Below, in pieces: positions 1 through 7,173 of a stretch of DNA of 25,807 bases. The notes under the pieces were generated by a model. It was not told the origin of the DNA, made no database searches, and worked only from the letters and a program-made list of their open reading frames with translations. The translations under genes were made by a program, and so were the position numbers. Source of the DNA: an uncultured Subdoligranulum sp. (GTDB taxonomy: Bacteria; Bacillota_A; Clostridia; Oscillospirales; Ruminococcaceae); assembly GCF_937890665.1 (NCBI RefSeq), contig NZ_CALADU010000288.1, positions 1-25,807 on the forward strand. The letters run 5' to 3'. How positions within the stretch are numbered: the first letter of the stretch is position 1; each line of letters opens with the position of its first letter.

Positions 1-3
1 TTG

Positions 4-25
4 AAAAAAGCACAGACCCCTGTGC
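4..25 (-). terminator. Second (tandem) intrinsic terminator of the ABC operon
   Basis: Read on the minus strand, a 6-bp stem GCACAG/CTGTGC with a 4-nt loop is followed directly by six T residues (the A run at 4-9 on the plus strand). It lies beyond the stronger hairpin at 64-102, so it may act as a backup terminator, or belong to something outside the window. Confidence 0.6.
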
Positions 26-63
26 GCTGTGCCGGGGATGCCCTTAGAGGAAGGGGAGGATCA

Positions 64-102
64 AAAGAAAAAGCGCGGGGCCGCTGTACAGCAGCCCCGC
101 GC
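64..102 (-). terminator. Intrinsic terminator of the ABC transporter operon
   Basis: A perfect 9-bp GC stem GCGCGGGGC/GCCCCGCGC (73-81 with 94-102) encloses a further 5-bp GCTGT/ACAGC stem. On the minus strand it is followed by a T-rich tract (complement of 64-72). It lies about 50 nt after the stop codon of the solute-binding protein gene, as expected for a Rho-independent terminator of the operon. Confidence 0.85.
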
Positions 103-151
103 GCAGCGTATGCTGATGCAAACGGTGCAGTTCAGTGGATCGTGGCGGCGA

Positions 152-1813
152 TCATTCCGGGTAAATGACGGAACCTTCGTCGATCAGAGCCTGCTTCTCG
201 TCCAGGATCTCCTGGTAGCCGGCGTCCAGGTATTCCTGGCAGTATTCGTCATACAGGGCGTCGAATTCTTCCGGCGCGGCCTGGATGCAGGCAACATAGG
301 CTTCCTGCCACAGGCTGTTCAGGTCGGCGCTGTACTCGGTGCTGGATTCCACGGGCTTGGTGAAGATGGGGCTGATGATGCCCTTGTCCTCAACGGCTTT
401 GCACATATCATAGCTGGTCTGGATCAGGTCGGAATAACCTTCGGGCGCCAGGGTCAGCTTGTTGGATTCCAGATCCTTGGCCTCGTCGCCATAGGTGACG
501 CTCTCGGCCACCAGGCACCAGTAGTCCTTGTTCTGGTTCTGGGACAGGGCGGCTTCGCCGGTGTAGCTGGTATCCAGGACGTTGATGCCGTCCTCGGTGG
601 AAGTGTACGTTTCGCCTTCAGGACCAAACTGCAGGAAGGTGAGGTTCTCGGGCTGGCTCATCCAGTTCAGGAACATGTAAACGGCGGCGCGCTCTTCATC
701 ACTGGAGGCACTGTTGATGCCCATGATCATGCCGTAGCTGGGATACTTGTAGTAATAGGGTTCATAGCCTTCGGCAACCAGGCCGGGTGTGGATTGCAGG
801 ACGGCGACCTCCGCATTGGGATCGTTGGCCAGCAGACTGGCAAAGACATCAGTGCCGTTGGACATATAGAAGCCGTAGGTGCCGACTTCACCGCTGACGA
901 ACTTGCTCTTGGCCGCGGCGTCATCAGTAGTCAAGTAGAAGTTGGGGTCCAGTGCGCCCTTGTTGTACTGGTCGTTCATATGGCGCAGGTAATCCTCGGT
1001 AGCCTGCCAGGTAAAGGGCGCTACGTTCAGGTCCAGATACAGGGCCATTTCTTCCTGGCTGGTGCCGGGCTTGATCCAGCCATAGAAGTAGTTGAAACTC
1101 TTGGTCATAAGCTGATGACCAATGCTGCCCAGACCGGCGGCCTTCCAGGCTTCGCCCATGGCGGTCACTTCTTCCGCTGTGGTGGGAACTTCCATATTGA
1201 CCTGGTCCAGCCAGTCCTTGCGGACAAGAGTGACCCAGTTGTAATAGATGGGATCACGTTCGGCAAAGATGAATGCCTGATGGCCGTCGATATTGCCGTA
1301 GGTCTTGATGGTGTCCTGCATCTTGGCCCAGTAATCAGGGGCATAGAAGGCCAGCTCGTCGTAGTCGATGTCCTGCATGGCGCCTTCGTCATAGTAGGCT
1401 ACGGCGGCGGGCATATCGTAGTGGAAGATGATGTCGGGGGCGGCGCCGGCGGCGATCATCTGCATGAAGTCGGTGACTTCATTGGTGCGGGAGATGCCGA
1501 CGTATTTTACATCGACGTTGTACTTCTCGCCAAATTCCTGCTGTATCCAGCGGGTGTAGTAGTTGTCGGAAACGTTCCAACCTTCAAAACCACGGTCATA
1601 GACCGGGATCTCGATGGTGACCCGCTCAGGGAAGCCGGCAGAGTAGTCGGTGTAGTTGCCGCTGGAAGCGGCTTCGCTGGTCGCACCGCTGGAAGCGGCA
1701 TCCGAGGAGGACGGCGCGGCGCTGGACGTGCCTCCGCCGCAACCGGCCAGCAGGGTGGTGGCTATGGCTGCCGCCATGGCGGCAGCAGCGGTTTTCTTCA
1801 ATTGTTTTTTCAT
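152..1813 (-). CDS. ABC transporter extracellular solute-binding lipoprotein (oligosaccharide; LplA/YtcQ-like)
   Basis: This 553-residue protein is the substrate-capturing lipoprotein of the importer encoded just upstream. The N-terminus is a lipoprotein signal: basic MKKQLKK, an Ala-rich hydrophobic stretch, then a lipobox LLAGC with Cys25 as the lipidation site. A Ser/Ala/Gly-rich linker (about residues 26-52) precedes the binding domain. The large size and late motifs such as MFLNWMSQPENLTFLQFG are typical of family 1 solute-binding proteins that pair with LplB/LplC permeases and import pectin-type oligosaccharides. AAGGAGG precedes the ATG. It is last in the operon, 79 nt after the second permease gene and followed by two terminators. 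The ligand cannot be read from sequence; imported rhamnogalacturonan or arabinogalactan oligosaccharides are inferred from the enzymes nearby. Confidence 0.93.
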   Translation of the reverse strand: MKKQLKKTAAAAMAAAIATTLLAGCGGGTSSAAPSSSDAASSGATSEAASSGNYTDYSAGFPERVTIEIPVYDRGFEGWNVSDNYYTRWIQQEFGEKYNVDVKYVGISRTNEVTDFMQMIAAGAAPDIIFHYDMPAAVAYYDEGAMQDIDYDELAFYAPDYWAKMQDTIKTYGNIDGHQAFIFAERDPIYYNWVTLVRKDWLDQVNMEVPTTAEEVTAMGEAWKAAGLGSIGHQLMTKSFNYFYGWIKPGTSQEEMALYLDLNVAPFTWQATEDYLRHMNDQYNKGALDPNFYLTTDDAAAKSKFVSGEVGTYGFYMSNGTDVFASLLANDPNAEVAVLQSTPGLVAEGYEPYYYKYPSYGMIMGINSASSDEERAAVYMFLNWMSQPENLTFLQFGPEGETYTSTEDGINVLDTSYTGEAALSQNQNKDYWCLVAESVTYGDEAKDLESNKLTLAPEGYSDLIQTSYDMCKAVEDKGIISPIFTKPVESSTEYSADLNSLWQEAYVACIQAAPEEFDALYDEYCQEYLDAGYQEILDEKQALIDEGSVIYPE

Positions 1814-1892
1814 GGTTTCCCTCCTTGTAGGAAATAAGATACGGATGTGTATAGGTACCGGGAATGATCCGGCAGGTACAAAAGAACGGGTA

Positions 1893-2825
1893 TCAGCCCT
1901 TCACGGCGCCGACCATGGTGCCCTGCACGAAATATTTCTGCACGAAGGGGTAGACACAGATGATGGGGACCGCGGCGAAGATGATGCAGGCGGCCTGCAG
2001 CACGTCGGGGTTGGTCATGATGGTGGCGGAAACGCCCTCGGACTGGAAACTCTCGGTAGCGGCTACGATCAGGTAGTACAGCTTCAACTGCAGCGGGCGC
2101 AGTTCCACGTTCTGCTTGATGTAGTACAGTGCGTCGGAATAGGCGTTCCAGCGGCCTACGGCATAGAACAGGGCGATGGTGGCGATGATGGGCTTGGAGA
2201 GCGGTACCACGATGCGCCGCAGGATCGTAAAGTGGGAAGCACCGTCCAACCGGGCGGATTCGATCAGACTTTCCGGAATAGAGCCCTGGAAGTTGTTTTT
2301 CATGATGAGCAGGTTATACGGGGCAAAGCACAGGGGCAGGATCAGGCACCAGATGGTATCCAGCATGTGCATATTGTTCATCAGTAAGTAATCGGGGATC
2401 GTACCGGCGGTAAAGTACATGGTGAACATGATCATGAACGTCATGACCTTGCGCCCTTTCAGTTCCGGGCGGGTCAGCACGTAGGCGGCGCAGATGGTCA
2501 GGAACATGCCGATCAGCGTGAAGATCACAGTCACTTCGATCGTTACCCAAAGTGAAGTGATGATGGTGGAATCGTGGAACACCCGGTTGTAGGCTTCCAG
2601 ATTGATGCCGGTGTCGCTTATGGGCCACAGGACGACTTTGTGCGCGGATACATACGCATTGTCCGAAAGGCTCTTTGCCAGGATGTTGATGAACGGCAGA
2701 ATGCAGGTCAGCGAGGCCAGCCCCACGAACAGAATGCACACCGCATCCACGATCAGATTGATGACGCGGTTCTTGGTCCACTTTCTCTTGTGGACCGGAA
2801 TGGTTTCTACGGCAGGGGTTTGCAT
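1893..2825 (-). CDS. Carbohydrate ABC transporter permease (LplC/YtcP-like, second permease)
   Basis: This 310-residue integral membrane protein forms the inner-membrane channel together with the permease encoded upstream. After a short cytosolic N-terminus there are about six hydrophobic segments, the first from about residue 23. The EAA loop that docks the ATPase is visible as ESARLDGASHF, with the Gly of the DGA core just after Asp194. The C-terminal FVQKYFVQGTMVGAVKG is the usual ending of MalG/LplC permeases. The gene starts 16 nt after the first permease gene with AAAGGAGG before its ATG, so the two are co-transcribed. No ATP-binding subunit gene is present in the window. Confidence 0.93.
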   Translation of the reverse strand: MQTPAVETIPVHKRKWTKNRVINLIVDAVCILFVGLASLTCILPFINILAKSLSDNAYVSAHKVVLWPISDTGINLEAYNRVFHDSTIITSLWVTIEVTVIFTLIGMFLTICAAYVLTRPELKGRKVMTFMIMFTMYFTAGTIPDYLLMNNMHMLDTIWCLILPLCFAPYNLLIMKNNFQGSIPESLIESARLDGASHFTILRRIVVPLSKPIIATIALFYAVGRWNAYSDALYYIKQNVELRPLQLKLYYLIVAATESFQSEGVSATIMTNPDVLQAACIIFAAVPIICVYPFVQKYFVQGTMVGAVKG

Positions 2826-2841
2826 AGGGGGTCCTCCTTTC

Positions 2842-3792
2842 TCACAGCAGGCCGTCCTCGCCCAGTTTCTTGGCTACATAGTCGGCGCCCAGCACCAGCG
2901 CCAGGCCGATGACGGACTGGAACAGGCCCAGCGCAGTGGATTCGCTGAATTTGTTGGCCTGGAACCAACGGTAGACCAGAACGGGGATGGTCGTAGTGTA
3001 TTCGGTCACAGCGGCATTGGACAATGCCAGGATACGTTCGAAACTGCCGCCCATCAACTTGCCAAGCTGCATGATGAGCATGATGACGATGGTGGGCCGG
3101 ATGCAGGGCAGCGTTACATGCAGGCATTGCTGCCAGCGGTTGGCGCCGTCTACCTTGGCGGCTTCATACAGTTCCGCATTGACGTTGGTGATGGCTGCCA
3201 GATAAATAATGGAGCCCCAGCCCATGGTCTGCCAGACGCCGATGACTACATAAGTGAACAGCCACCAGCCGTCCGATTGCAGGAAGGGGATGTCCGACCC
3301 GCCGGCGTTGGTGATCAGGACGTTGATGATGCCGGTGCCGGTGGTGAACATCTGGTAAGCGGTCGCGCCGATGACGACCCAGGAGAGGAAGTGCGGCAGG
3401 TACAGCAGGGTTTGCGTCGTGCGCTTGAACCATCTGACGCGGATCTCGTTGAGCAGCAGCGCCAGAATAATGGGCATCGGGAAGCTGAACACCAGATCCA
3501 GAATGTTCAGCAGCAGGGTGTTGAATACAGCTTTGCCGAAATCCCGGTGGGTAAAGACTTTTTCAAAAATCTCCAGCCCCACGAATTCGCTGCCGGAATA
3601 GCCTTTGGCTACTTTGTAGTCCAGGAATGAGACCGACAGGCCGGTATAGGCCAGATATTTGAAAACGAGAATGAACAGCATGGGAAGCAACATCAAAAGA
3701 TAAAGTTGCCAGTCCCGTTTTAAGTAGAAGCCAATGCCCTTTTTGCGGATGGTCAGGTCATTGGCAGCCAATTTGGTTTTGGCGTGTGTCAT
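2842..3792 (-). CDS. Carbohydrate ABC transporter permease (LplB/YteP-like, first permease)
   Basis: This 316-residue membrane protein is the first gene of the importer operon. It begins with a basic cytosolic stretch and then KRDWQLYLLMLLPMLFILVF, the usual first transmembrane segment of LplB/MalF-type permeases in Firmicutes. The EAA motif is EAAKVDGANRW with Asp215 in the DGA core. GGAGG sits 7 nt before the ATG. The partner permease and the binding lipoprotein follow in order. The upstream gap (3793-4368) is shared with the divergent regulator and contains a TTTGTAAG motif on this gene's strand at 3960-3975. Confidence 0.93.
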   Translation of the reverse strand: MTHAKTKLAANDLTIRKKGIGFYLKRDWQLYLLMLLPMLFILVFKYLAYTGLSVSFLDYKVAKGYSGSEFVGLEIFEKVFTHRDFGKAVFNTLLLNILDLVFSFPMPIILALLLNEIRVRWFKRTTQTLLYLPHFLSWVVIGATAYQMFTTGTGIINVLITNAGGSDIPFLQSDGWWLFTYVVIGVWQTMGWGSIIYLAAITNVNAELYEAAKVDGANRWQQCLHVTLPCIRPTIVIMLIMQLGKLMGGSFERILALSNAAVTEYTTTIPVLVYRWFQANKFSESTALGLFQSVIGLALVLGADYVAKKLGEDGLL

Positions 3793-3959
3793 TTAGGTTC
3801 CTCCTGTTCTGATAAAGTGTTATATAACGTTGCGCTGGTCGCCGCTTCCGCAATGGGGATAAAATTAACAAAATCAGTTGTTGAAATCTAAATTTATTAT
3901 GCAGTTTTACGACGTTCACTTCTCTGCATCCTTGGATAAAAACTGTGCAAAAACGATTA

Positions 3960-3975
3960 TTATCATCTTACAAAA
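3960..3975 (-). promoter_or_regulatory. Candidate operator copy A upstream of the ABC operon
   Basis: On the minus strand this reads TTTTGTAAGATGATAA. It shares the core TTTGTAAG followed by a purine-rich stretch and ATA with 5326-5341 and 25778-25793. It lies about 170 nt upstream of the first permease start and points toward it. Recognition by the AraC-type regulator at 4369-5310 is an inference. Confidence 0.4.
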
Positions 3976-4135
3976 TTGCAAAAAATGTGCAGGGGGGGGG
4001 CAAAAATCCATAAAATGAGCGTATTTTTCATTAAAAACCAGCGGATGGCACATAAATTATATTGAATTTTTGTGAACGTTGCACATATATCGCCGTTTTT
4101 GCCAAGTTGCACTGGCGCTTTTCAATGGAAAGGGG

Positions 4136-4141
4136 TATAAT
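4136..4141 (+). promoter_or_regulatory. Candidate -10 box of the AraC regulator gene
   Basis: A perfect TATAAT faces the regulator gene. The nearest -35-like hexamer, TTGCAC at 4107-4112, is 23 bp away, too far for a normal sigma-A promoter, and nothing better sits at 16-18 bp. Either the promoter needs an activator or another start is used. An alternative is TTGTAT (4234-4239) with a 17-bp spacer to TAAACT (4257-4262). Confidence 0.4.
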
Positions 4142-4203
4142 GGGGCACAGGTGGCCGCAGGAAATACCGGCCCACGTTACATTTGGATTTAAGCCGGTTT
4201 GCT

Positions 4204-4254
4204 GCATGCCCCGCCAGGCGGTACAAAGCGGATTTGTATGGCCGCAAGGCATGC
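4204..4254 (+). other. GC-rich hairpin in the leader of the regulator mRNA
   Basis: GCATGCC at 4204-4210 pairs perfectly with GGCATGC at 4248-4254. Inside lie a CCGCC/GGCGG pair and a GCGG/CCGC pair. If transcription starts near 4148 the leader is about 220 nt and this element is in its middle. It matches no riboswitch class I recognise, and the AT-rich stretch that follows (4256-4290) is not a clear terminator tail. Confidence 0.3.
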
Positions 4255-4368
4255 ACTAAACTGAAAAATGAACGATAATAAAAAGAATTACCGCGGGCCT
4301 GGATGCTCCGGCCACTGTGCCCGTATGGAAATGTTGAATTGCCAGCAATAAAAAGGGGGAGACCGCCT

Positions 4369-5310
4369 ATGCCGCGCCAGCCGCATACTGTTGTAGAGTA
4401 CCGCAACTATCCATTGCCGCCGGAGTTCCCGATCCAACTGCTTTCCGGCGAGGAATGGCGCATTTCCGATAAACCTGCGGGGGTGCTGCACTTCCATAAC
4501 TGTCTGGAGATCGGCCTATGTGAAACGGACGGCGGCACCCTGGCATTCCAGGGGGAAAAACGGCATTTCCAGGCGGGGGATGTGACGATCATTGCCGGGG
4601 ACGTGCTCCACACGACCTGGAGCGACCCCGGCACGGCCAGCAAGTGGAGCTGGCTGCACCTGGACCCCATCGAATTGCTGCATCTGTTCTTCCCGTCGGA
4701 GTATCTGCCCGATGTTGAATGGCAGAGAAAGGCTCTGCAGGGGCATTATTACATCCTGCCAGAGTCCCGCTATCCTGATGTGGCGGGGCTGGTGCGGGCC
4801 ATCATGCGCGAAATGCAGGAAAAACGTACCGGTTATCAGATCAGCGTTCGGGCGCTTTATCTTTCCCTGAATATTCAGCTGATGCGCCTGAACAGTATGG
4901 ATGGTCGGGACAGCCATGTGAGCATGGCGGGCACGATCACCGTTGCCCCGGCGCTGGATTACATCAGCACCCATTATATGGAGTCTTTTCCCATCGAAAA
5001 GCTGGCTGCCCTGTGCGGGCTGAGCCAGTCCCACTTCCGCAAGACCTTCAAGGAATTGCTGGGCGTTGGTCCACTGGAACACCTGAACCGTATCCGCGTG
5101 TTGCAGGCATGCTCCCTGATGCGCGTCAGTGACGATTCGATCCTGACGATCTCGGAGCGGGTGGGCTTTCAGTCGCTGTCCAGCTTCAACCGCCATTTTC
5201 TGGCGGAAATGGGGGAAACGCCCAGCCATTGGCGCCGTACCGAGGGCAACAACCGCAAGACGGCGATCCTGCAGTATTCCGGCTGGCTGACCCCGCCGCG
5301 GGATGTTTGA
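4369..5310 (+). CDS. AraC family transcriptional regulator
   Basis: This 313-residue regulator probably senses a sugar and controls the surrounding genes. The N-terminal half is cupin-like, with HFHNCLEIGLCE near the start and FQAGDVTIIAGDVLHTTW as the second cupin signature. The C-terminal part (about residues 190-295) holds two helix-turn-helix motifs: FPIEKLAALCGLSQSHFRKT, then the second one followed by GFQSLSSFNRHF and a final GETPSHWRR. The start chosen is preceded by AAGGGGGAG with a 7-nt spacer. An upstream in-frame ATG at 4303 lacks a comparable site and its 22 extra residues are unlike the family. The gene is divergent from the transporter and only 68 nt upstream of the first GH28, so it heads the plus-strand cluster. 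Confidence 0.92.
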   Translation: MPRQPHTVVEYRNYPLPPEFPIQLLSGEEWRISDKPAGVLHFHNCLEIGLCETDGGTLAFQGEKRHFQAGDVTIIAGDVLHTTWSDPGTASKWSWLHLDPIELLHLFFPSEYLPDVEWQRKALQGHYYILPESRYPDVAGLVRAIMREMQEKRTGYQISVRALYLSLNIQLMRLNSMDGRDSHVSMAGTITVAPALDYISTHYMESFPIEKLAALCGLSQSHFRKTFKELLGVGPLEHLNRIRVLQACSLMRVSDDSILTISERVGFQSLSSFNRHFLAEMGETPSHWRRTEGNNRKTAILQYSGWLTPPRDV

Positions 5311-5325
5311 AGAAAACGCGGTGAA

Positions 5326-5341
5326 CTTTGTAAGAGGATAC
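5326..5341 (+). promoter_or_regulatory. Candidate operator copy B upstream of the first GH28
   Basis: It reads CTTTGTAAGAGGATAC and matches copies A and C in the TTTGTAAG core and the following purine/ATA part. It lies in the 68-nt gap between the regulator stop and the GH28 start, just upstream of a possible weak -10 (TATACC, 5345-5350). That placement would suit repression or an internal regulated promoter. Confidence 0.4.
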
Positions 5342-5378
5342 GATTATACCCCAACGGAGCGAAAGGAGTAGGGAAATC

Positions 5379-6725
5379 ATGGCAGAGTATAACATTACAG
5401 CCTACGGGGCACAGCCGGGCGGGAAAAACTGCGCTTCGGCTGTGCAGCGGGCTATCGACGCGGCCGCTGCTGCGGGCGGTGGCCGGGTAGTGGTGCCGCA
5501 GGGGGACTATCTTTGCGGCAGCGTGCGGTTGAAGAGCCATGTGACGCTTCACCTGGAGGCCGGGACGGTGCTGCGCAGCAGCCTGGACCCGGCCCAGATC
5601 GAACCCTTCCGCACAGCGGCGGGAAATGATGAGGTGGACGGCTGGGCAGGCGGCTTTTTTGTAGGGGCGCAGGGCGCGCGGGATGTGGCGATCACCGGGC
5701 CGGGGGTCATCGACGGACAGGGTGATAAAGTCTTTTTTGATGCAAACGAGGATAGCGACTTCCATGAATGCCCGAAAGCCTGTGCTGATTTCCGCCCCCG
5801 GATGCTGCTGTTTGAAGACGTGGCGGATCTGACGATACGGGACGTTACGTTGCGCAACGCGGCTTTCTGGACGCTGCATCTGGCGGGTTGCCGCCGGGTA
5901 CACATCGAGGGGATATATATTGACAATGATGACCGGGGCGGCAACAACGATGGGATAGACCCGGATAGCTGCCAGGATGTAACGATCCGCAACTGTTTTA
6001 TCCATACAGGGGACGATGCGGTGGTGGTCAAATCCACCGCCCCTATGGCGCGCCGCTACGGACCCAGCGAGAATATCCTCATCACCGGGTGCGTGCTTCA
6101 TTCCCGCGATTCAGCGTTAAAGATCGGCACCGAGACCCACGGCGTGATCCGCAACATCATTTTGTCTGACTGTGTGGTGAAGGACTGTTCCCGCGCAGTG
6201 GGAATTTGGGTGCGGGATGGCGGTACAGTAGAAAATGTGCAGGTCCACCACATCACGGGCGCGGTGCGCCGCTATGCAGACCGTTATGCTGTGCCCGGCG
6301 CGCCGGGCTGGTGGGGCAAGGGCGAGCCGGTTTTTATCAGCGCGACCCGGCGGCCGGGTAAAGAAAATTTCCCCGGTGTGATTCGCAACATCAGCTTTGA
6401 CCACCTGACGCTCACTGCCGAAAGCGGCTTGTTTTTGGGTGGGGAAGCGGACTGCCCGATCAAGAATGTGCGCATCAGCGACCTGGACCTGACGCTTGCG
6501 AAACAGGGTACCCAGCCCGGAGGACTTTTTGATGAACAACCCAGTGCCCGCGGGGTGTATGCGCATACGATTCCGGCACTGTATGCCCGCAGTGTACAGC
6601 GTTTGATTTTGCGCCATGCGGTTCTGCACGACGGTGGCGGAACGGCCTGGAACGGTCAGTTGACGCAGTTGGAAGACTGCCGGTGCGCGGATATCCAATG
6701 GGAAAACGCGGCGGAAAATACTTGA
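5379..6725 (+). CDS. Glycoside hydrolase family 28 protein (polygalacturonase-like), variant motif IV
   Basis: This 448-residue protein is a right-handed beta-helix enzyme of the pectinase family GH28, which hydrolyses galacturonic acid linkages in homogalacturonan or rhamnogalacturonan. It begins with the usual N-terminal helix turn (YNITAYGA, then AVQRAIDAAAAAGGGRVVVP). The catalytic signatures are NNDGIDPDS (Asn189-Asn190-Asp191, with Asp194), GDD at 211-213 and THG with His254. The usual RIK sugar-binding motif is not visible; the matching region reads SRAVGIWVRDGG. There is no signal peptide, so the enzyme should act in the cytoplasm on imported oligosaccharides, probably in exo mode (inference). 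AAAGGAG precedes the ATG at about 10 nt. Substrate could be GalA-GalA or GalA-Rha. Confidence 0.9.
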   Translation: MAEYNITAYGAQPGGKNCASAVQRAIDAAAAAGGGRVVVPQGDYLCGSVRLKSHVTLHLEAGTVLRSSLDPAQIEPFRTAAGNDEVDGWAGGFFVGAQGARDVAITGPGVIDGQGDKVFFDANEDSDFHECPKACADFRPRMLLFEDVADLTIRDVTLRNAAFWTLHLAGCRRVHIEGIYIDNDDRGGNNDGIDPDSCQDVTIRNCFIHTGDDAVVVKSTAPMARRYGPSENILITGCVLHSRDSALKIGTETHGVIRNIILSDCVVKDCSRAVGIWVRDGGTVENVQVHHITGAVRRYADRYAVPGAPGWWGKGEPVFISATRRPGKENFPGVIRNISFDHLTLTAESGLFLGGEADCPIKNVRISDLDLTLAKQGTQPGGLFDEQPSARGVYAHTIPALYARSVQRLILRHAVLHDGGGTAWNGQLTQLEDCRCADIQWENAAENT

Positions 6726-6844
6726 GCAAAGAATACGCTACTTGGGACGCTTGCCGCCCCTCCTGACACAGAGAGGGGGTTGCGGTCCCTGTTTGCACGA
6801 CTTCTTGACGTGATAAAAAATATAGCAAAGGAGAGTTGTAGGCT
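6726..6844 (+). other. Intergenic gap with a GC hairpin
   Basis: In this 119-nt gap CCCCTC (6757-6762) pairs with GAGGGG (6773-6778), flanked by CCG and CGG that can extend the stem with interior mismatches. No T run follows, so it is not a clear terminator; it could protect the upstream mRNA end or act as an attenuator. AT-rich DNA from 6808 leads to an AAAGGAG site for the next gene. Confidence 0.35.
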
Positions 6845-7105
6845 ATGGCAACCCCCAAACTCTGCCGCCGCTGCCTGCTGCAGGATATGGCGGACGAGAA
6901 TGACTATTACCAAAGCGTGCTGCGCTACCGTGCCACTATGCCCCAAAAGCTGCGGACCCCGGACGAGGAGTATGCGCTGCGCCTGGCGGCCTGCCGGCAG
7001 TGTGATGCGCTGGAAAATGCCACTTGCCGGATCTGTGGCTGCTATGTAGAGATGCGTGCTGCCCGCCGGGACCAGCACTGCCCCCGTACGCAGGGACCGT
7101 GGTAA
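6845..7105 (+). CDS. Small cysteine-rich protein, DUF6171-like
   Basis: This 86-residue protein has eight cysteines in a zinc-ribbon-like arrangement: CxxC at Cys7/Cys10, CxxC at Cys50/Cys53, CxxCxC at Cys61/Cys64/Cys66 and a final Cys79. The middle (residues 15-45) is charged and helical. The pattern, with CRRCLLQDM at the start and CxxCGCYVEMRAA near the end, matches what I remember of the DUF6171 family common in Clostridia, whose function is unknown. Metal binding is inferred from the cysteine spacing. It lies between two GH28 genes on the same strand, with AAAGGAG upstream of its ATG, so it is probably co-expressed. A link to pectin metabolism is not established. Confidence 0.75.
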   Translation: MATPKLCRRCLLQDMADENDYYQSVLRYRATMPQKLRTPDEEYALRLAACRQCDALENATCRICGCYVEMRAARRDQHCPRTQGPW

Positions 7106-7173
7106 GGCGGAGAGGGATCAGGAGCGCCGGTATGGATAAACCGAACAAAGAATGTTTTGACAAGGAGTGCATG

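Larger units (their letters stand above)
3793..4368. other. AT-rich divergent control region between the ABC operon and the AraC regulator
   Basis: This 576-nt gap is clearly more AT-rich than the flanking genes and I see no convincing gene in it. It holds a TTTGTAAG-type motif (3960-3975), a run of nine G (3992-4000), several GTGCA/TGCAC words (around 3945, 3987, 4079 and 4107), a near-palindrome around AACGTT (4072-4086), a consensus -10 TATAAT (4136-4141) facing the regulator, and a GC-rich hairpin in the regulator's leader (4204-4254). A CATAAT at 3896-3901 (minus) could be the -10 of the ABC operon, but no good -35 accompanies it, as can happen at activator-dependent promoters. Confidence 0.6.

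Noticed and set aside
29..1837. A 602-codon plus-strand frame antisense to the solute-binding protein gene
   Set aside because: The minus-strand lipoprotein has a lipobox, ribosome binding site and operon context. The plus-strand translation is Gly/Val/Ala-rich and shows no recognisable domain.
3944..4112. Repeated GTGCA/TGCAC words as an operator array, and a cre-like site at 4071-4086
   Set aside because: The spacing is irregular, the words are short, and the cre match fails at several conserved positions.
4062..4259. Small plus-strand frame in the divergent control region, including an ATG at 4140
   Set aside because: The ATG at 4140 overlaps the -10 box, the composition is not protein-like and it covers the leader hairpin.
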